Source of the DNA: Tubiluchus corallicola
Taxonomy: Eukaryota > Priapulida > Priapulimorpha > Priapulimorphida > Tubiluchidae
Length of the DNA: 64,000 nt
Direction of reading: 5' to 3'
Assembly: GCA_030141605.1 (NCBI GenBank)
Contig: JAQGDQ010000039.1
Location: forward strand, 558,001 to 622,000
Below the pieces are notes generated by a model. That model saw nothing but the letters and a program-made list of their open reading frames with translations. It searched no databases and had not been told where the DNA came from. Below are positions 59,901-64,000 of the stretch, piece by piece. Every line of letters starts with the position of its first letter. Position 1 is the stretch's first letter. Made by a program: the position numbers and the translations under genes.

Positions 59901-62900
59901 AATCCTTGTTATAATGCCAGGTAAAATTGCAGATAAAATTTGTTTGCCATAAATTCTGCCTGCAAACTATCGCGTCAAGGATATAGTGCAACAGTTGGCA
60001 GCGTGCCAAAAACGAACAGGGCGGCTCTACTGATTTGTTTAAAGGTCTAGCGGATCCAAACACAATATCGTGTGTGCTGAGAGGCTGCATAATTTTACCT
60101 ATGGAGGAACTGTGCAATACGAGTAACAGTGAATATGCAGTAACATCGTCATCACCATTTAACTGTCGTTCATTACATCGTCATCATCAATTAACTGCCG
60201 TAATGAGCGACACCAATTCACTGGTAATGATTATTTGAAGTGAATAGTAAACTCTCTCTCTGCGCAGAGTGCAGTCAAAAAGCAGGTTTACTTAAAGGTA
60301 GACGCGTGTTTGATTAATTACTTTTTATTACTAACATTGTTCAATTCAACAACATTTTTAGTTGAAATTGATTGGCAATTACAGTTATACTGACTATTGC
60401 AGCATTGTGCAGAACACCATTATTAAATAAATCTACTAATTTCAGTAATTCTGTGAACATTACGAAATGTCACGAACTAAGAATTACTATTAGAAGAGTA
60501 ATTTTGACGCCTCTGTCAAGAACCATCAAAAATTCGAATAAAATGAAAAAGAAAAAACTTACAGTTGCAGTTTGCACGTGAAAAACAACCAATCGACCTG
60601 TGGAACTGCAGTTAATTATAGCGTGCAGTTCAGTAACACTTGAATCGATTAGAAAGTTTTAAATTTTTCTTTTATTTATTCGGCACACGAAAGTCGAATC
60701 AGAAAATGGTTACACTTTATTGGATAGAAAGGGTTAAAACAAACTTCGGCAAAGATTTGCTCAAAAAGTTAATAAGCATGGTTTAATTTTAGAAAAAAAG
60801 TATTAGTAGAAATGGACAAACGTCAGTTCTAATTAGGCCACCCGATCTTTGAGCCGCCGCTCCTGTTCTGGACCCACCCGTGATGTTTAGAATTGTGAGC
60901 AATCAATAATAATTTACTGAACCAACAGAAAAATGTACGCCTATACTAAAACCAGATAACGTTGCCATTCACCGCACGCTGCACTATGGTTGAAGTTTCG
61001 TGTAACTCATAGATCTATGGTGTAGCTTTATTTATGCACGCACATAGCCTATAGTAATAACGTCATTCAATAAGGCCAGCATTCATACAATTGATTCACT
61101 TAGCTGGCTGCAGGCCTTCAACTTTTAATAATACACCGGGGAGGCTTAAATGTGCAACTCATAGTAACGCTTGGATACACAACACGCACCCGCCTGTATT
61201 CTGCTAGCGGGTAATTAAAAAAGATCATTATTGTTTGAGCCATTTATGTAATCATACAAGTGTCACGACATAGACCTTTGTTTAATGAAACACGAATGAG
61301 ACGGTTTCATTGAACAAATGAAACAACCGTTAGAAAATATATAGAAAAAAATAACTATGAACGTTTATTTTTACATAAAAGAAAGACCAATTTAAAATCG
61401 ATAGAGGTGGTACAAGGTAATTTTCAACATGGTAATCTTCAGAGAATCAGAATAGCACACGATTTACATTGATTCGCAAAGTATGAAAATGTTTCGCAAA
61501 CTATTGATTCGCAAATGTGTGTTTAAACTGCGGAAAAATTTACAAAGATGTGCCAAAACTCAGAGTAAAAATACGTAAAAACTGTGTCAGTGACATTGGC
61601 AGAATTACACTGGTTCGGCGTTACACTGATTCAGCAATGGTTTCAACTTTACACTGGTTCAGCAACATTAAGTAAATATGCTGATAACACAAGAACCTTA
61701 TATAAAACACTGCGCATTCCCAAACACCTCAAAAAATGTGCTAAACCTGGACTGAACGAAACTACCCCTCCGCCCGTTAATGAATGACATGTTCCACATT
61801 TTCCAAACGCTACTACTTGGCATTACTGGTACTAAGGCAACAGGATAATGTAATTCCAGACTTTCTGAAATGAATCCAAGACAGTAATAGAAAAATGTAC
61901 GTGAAAATAGTCGAACAACGCAGAACATACATGCATTCCTTCTTCGTCCAAACAAAGCGGCAAAGTATACATGTGTTTAAAGAATTTCGCTGTTTGCATC
62001 ACATTCAAGCTCTAAAGGTGCGTTCACATCACATCAGTTAGCGCAGATGCTTGACGAACATAGATAAAAGTGCAGTCTGGTTTGCCTAATGGAACCTGGC
62101 CTACGGTTTTTACATACCTAAGAACTGTTATTTGTGTAAGAGAACGTAGAGAATTTTGCTTTCTATAGGGCATCATTTAATATACGATAGTTTTCGGTTT
62201 AAAAAACATATTATCATTGCCTCGATCCAGTTATAGATGACATTCATATATGACGCATTTATATGAAGCACCCAATGGTGTGCATTGCTTATAACCTTAT
62301 AACATTGCTTACATTGCCTAACATATGCCTATAAAATTGAAGCAGTGAAAAACCCCGGTAAAAATTTTTTTATAAACTTAAATTTTAACTTTTATAAAAC
62401 TGAAAATTCTGAATACATTCACACTGTTATATAGCAGTCATACCAAAAAATTTATAATCTTAAACACGAACTACACAAATGCTGGTGAAGTGAAAATGTG
62501 AAGAACGTTTAATACACTTTAACAATTAGGCAAAAAAGTATATAAGTTGCTAGGGTCTTGCATAGTATACGATTTACAGCTGTATTGGTCGTAAGCGGAA
62601 ATTACACAAACATTGCATGTCATTGCAATTTCTCCTAGCATGCGGCCAATTTAGTCATCTTCGCAAATTTTACAATTCTCACAAACATACCAATACGTAT
62701 TAGACCCGCAGAGACGCTGTAAACCAATATTACAGGACGAAAAAGCTACTTGGGTTTGACCTAGCAATTTACGACAAACTACTCATCAACATGTTCAAAA
62801 ACAGCAAGTTGCCCTTTTCACGAATTTGCTAGTTACATGCGTATTTATACGAGCTCTGACAAGAAGAGACAACGTATGATATCTCCAGCTTAAGTGCTAA

Positions 62901-63571
62901 GGCACTTAGCTCTGTTCACTTTCACGGCGCATATAATAATATATAGCATATAGCAAAATAAAGCTAATAGCTTTTTGCTTGAATCTTGTCAACTATTTTC
63001 ACACATAGCGAAAAAAACAAGTCCTGAATACGTGATATTTACAGCTTTTAAGTTTAGTCTGACGGAAAAGCCTTTTTTTAATATTAATGAAGTGCTCCTA
63101 CCTGTTCATGTATGATACGGGGAAACAGCATCACGGCCCTGGATCCTATCATAACCGAGGCGAATCGGGAAACTGGGGACGCCTGCTCTGCTTGACTAGA
63201 AACGGGAGCTATAATAAACGTACACAGCCTTCTAAAATGCCTCAAACATTGACACAGGAAATTCATCTAGGCAACTCAAAAGCCTACAAGCTTCAGTGCG
63301 CAGGCGCAAACATCAGCGCATGCATTTTGTGCGTAAACGGGCGGAGGTAAAGACGAAAAACAGGGTATCCAGTGCAAGCATTGCTTACATTCAATCTCAA
63401 CTAACGTAATGTCTTTCAGCACATTTGATAACCGCGACAACCACCCAAACATTTCGCTAAATAAATTATTAATCAATTTAATGCCTTTCAATGTTATTTT
63501 TTCGATGTGTTACAGCTGGAACCATTTTGGTAGAATAAAGTTTTCTTTAACAACTTAGGTGGTGGTTAACA
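56930..63571. other. Unassigned sequence
   Basis: About 6.6 kb of A+T-rich DNA. The longest non-repeat frame (59707-60117, minus, 136 codons) has no recognisable domain, splice context or compositional signal. Small imperfect duplications occur near 60.13-60.20 and 61.6 kb. No transposon termini recognised. Confidence 0.35.
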
Positions 63572-63579
63572 GTCTAGAG

Positions 63580-64000
63580 CAACGGTTCTCAACCTTTTTA
63601 GAGCGTTAACCCCAAGTCGACCACTCAGTGCCTCCATTAACCCCCATCTCTACCCCTGGAAGGAAAAATGACTGAAATAATGCAAATTTCAATTTGAAAC
63701 ACTAGTATGCAGTCCCAGATTCCAGGAATTTGATTGTGATTGTAACAAGATTGAGAAAGCCACCAACATGTCAACTAGCTACGTCAGATTCAATAACATT
63801 GCGTGGGTGGGGGTAACAATATGCTTTGATCTCACTGTGACACTGTCTTTAGGTTCATCACACGGTCATATCGCTTAATACATCACTCTGCAATCTAATA
63901 ACAGGCCTGATCTAACAAATAGGTGATTTTTTTTCTTCTGAGTGTAAAGTCCCATTAACCCCCAGAATTGGTGCCATTAACCCCCTGGGGGTTAATTAAC
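63580..64000. mobile_element. Charlie-like hAT element, right end outside window
   Basis: CAACGGTTCTCAACCTTTTT at 63580 matches the classic hAT/Charlie terminus CAG.GGTTCTCAACCTTTTT. The following AGAGCGTTAACCCCAAGTCG and repeated CCATTAACCCCC segments fit these elements' interior. The flanking 8-mer GTCTAGAG (63572-63579) would be the left target duplication. The element continues past the window edge; no transposase frame is seen. Confidence 0.75.

Noticed and set aside
59707-60117. 136-codon minus-strand ORF
   Set aside because: Longest non-repeat unassigned frame, but no recognisable domain, no splice context and unremarkable composition.

Overview
This is a stretch of eukaryotic, clearly metazoan, nuclear DNA. 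It is A+T-rich, gene-poor and intron-rich, and loaded with degenerate transposons, minisatellites and microsatellites. The two recognisable host genes (a CCDC28 homologue and a FAM53 homologue) are animal families, and nothing looks bacterial, viral or organellar. The repeat content (RTE/CR1-type LINE pieces, hAT and TA-type MITEs, a tRNA-derived SINE, pentanucleotide arrays) fits a marine invertebrate, most likely a lophotrochozoan such as a mollusc. That placement is inference; no marker fixes the species.

Both host genes read on the minus strand. (1) CCDC28 has a complete, single-exon 165-codon reading frame at 1016-1513. A 3'-splice acceptor sits just upstream in its 5' UTR and a poly(A) signal candidate lies at 554-559. 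(2) FAM53 (closest to vertebrate FAM53B by motif) is split over at least six exons spanning 39,962 down to 14,753. I rebuilt it from splice sites and reading-frame phase: 39902-39962, 31493-32379 (main exon), 30752-30829, 29989-30069, 15155-15249 and 14753-14905, the last carrying the family's C-terminal GDLDL..IENN motif. The N-terminal exon or exons were not found and lie above 40 kb or outside the window. Phase also demands at least one more exon between 15.2 and 30 kb. The 3' UTR probably runs to a poly(A) signal at 12222-12227.

Region by region: 0.5-2.5 kb, CCDC28 and an 11-copy 42-bp minisatellite. 5.7-8.3 kb, a hAT-like element, a TA-type MITE and a LINE 3' fragment. 9.1-11.5 kb, a clean nested insertion: a ~390-bp hAT-type MITE with an 8-bp target duplication, interrupted by a 5'-truncated LINE with its own 12-bp target duplication and an uninterrupted reverse-transcriptase frame. 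12.2-40 kb, FAM53, its introns and intronic repeats (46-bp minisatellite, LINE endonuclease fragment, two large inverted repeats, long (AG)n tracts, a 218-bp mariner-like MITE). 37-45 kb, pentanucleotide arrays, a 75-bp tandem repeat, a SINE, a LINE remnant and a 32-bp minisatellite. 45-64 kb, mostly unassigned sequence with a 17-copy 31-bp minisatellite and, at the very end, the left part of a Charlie-like hAT element.

I found no undescribed multi-gene system. The most informative observations are the nested transposon with both target duplications intact, the reconstructed FAM53 gene (its main reading frame runs through a splice donor, so a plain ORF call mis-terminates it), and repeats placed immediately beside FAM53 splice sites.
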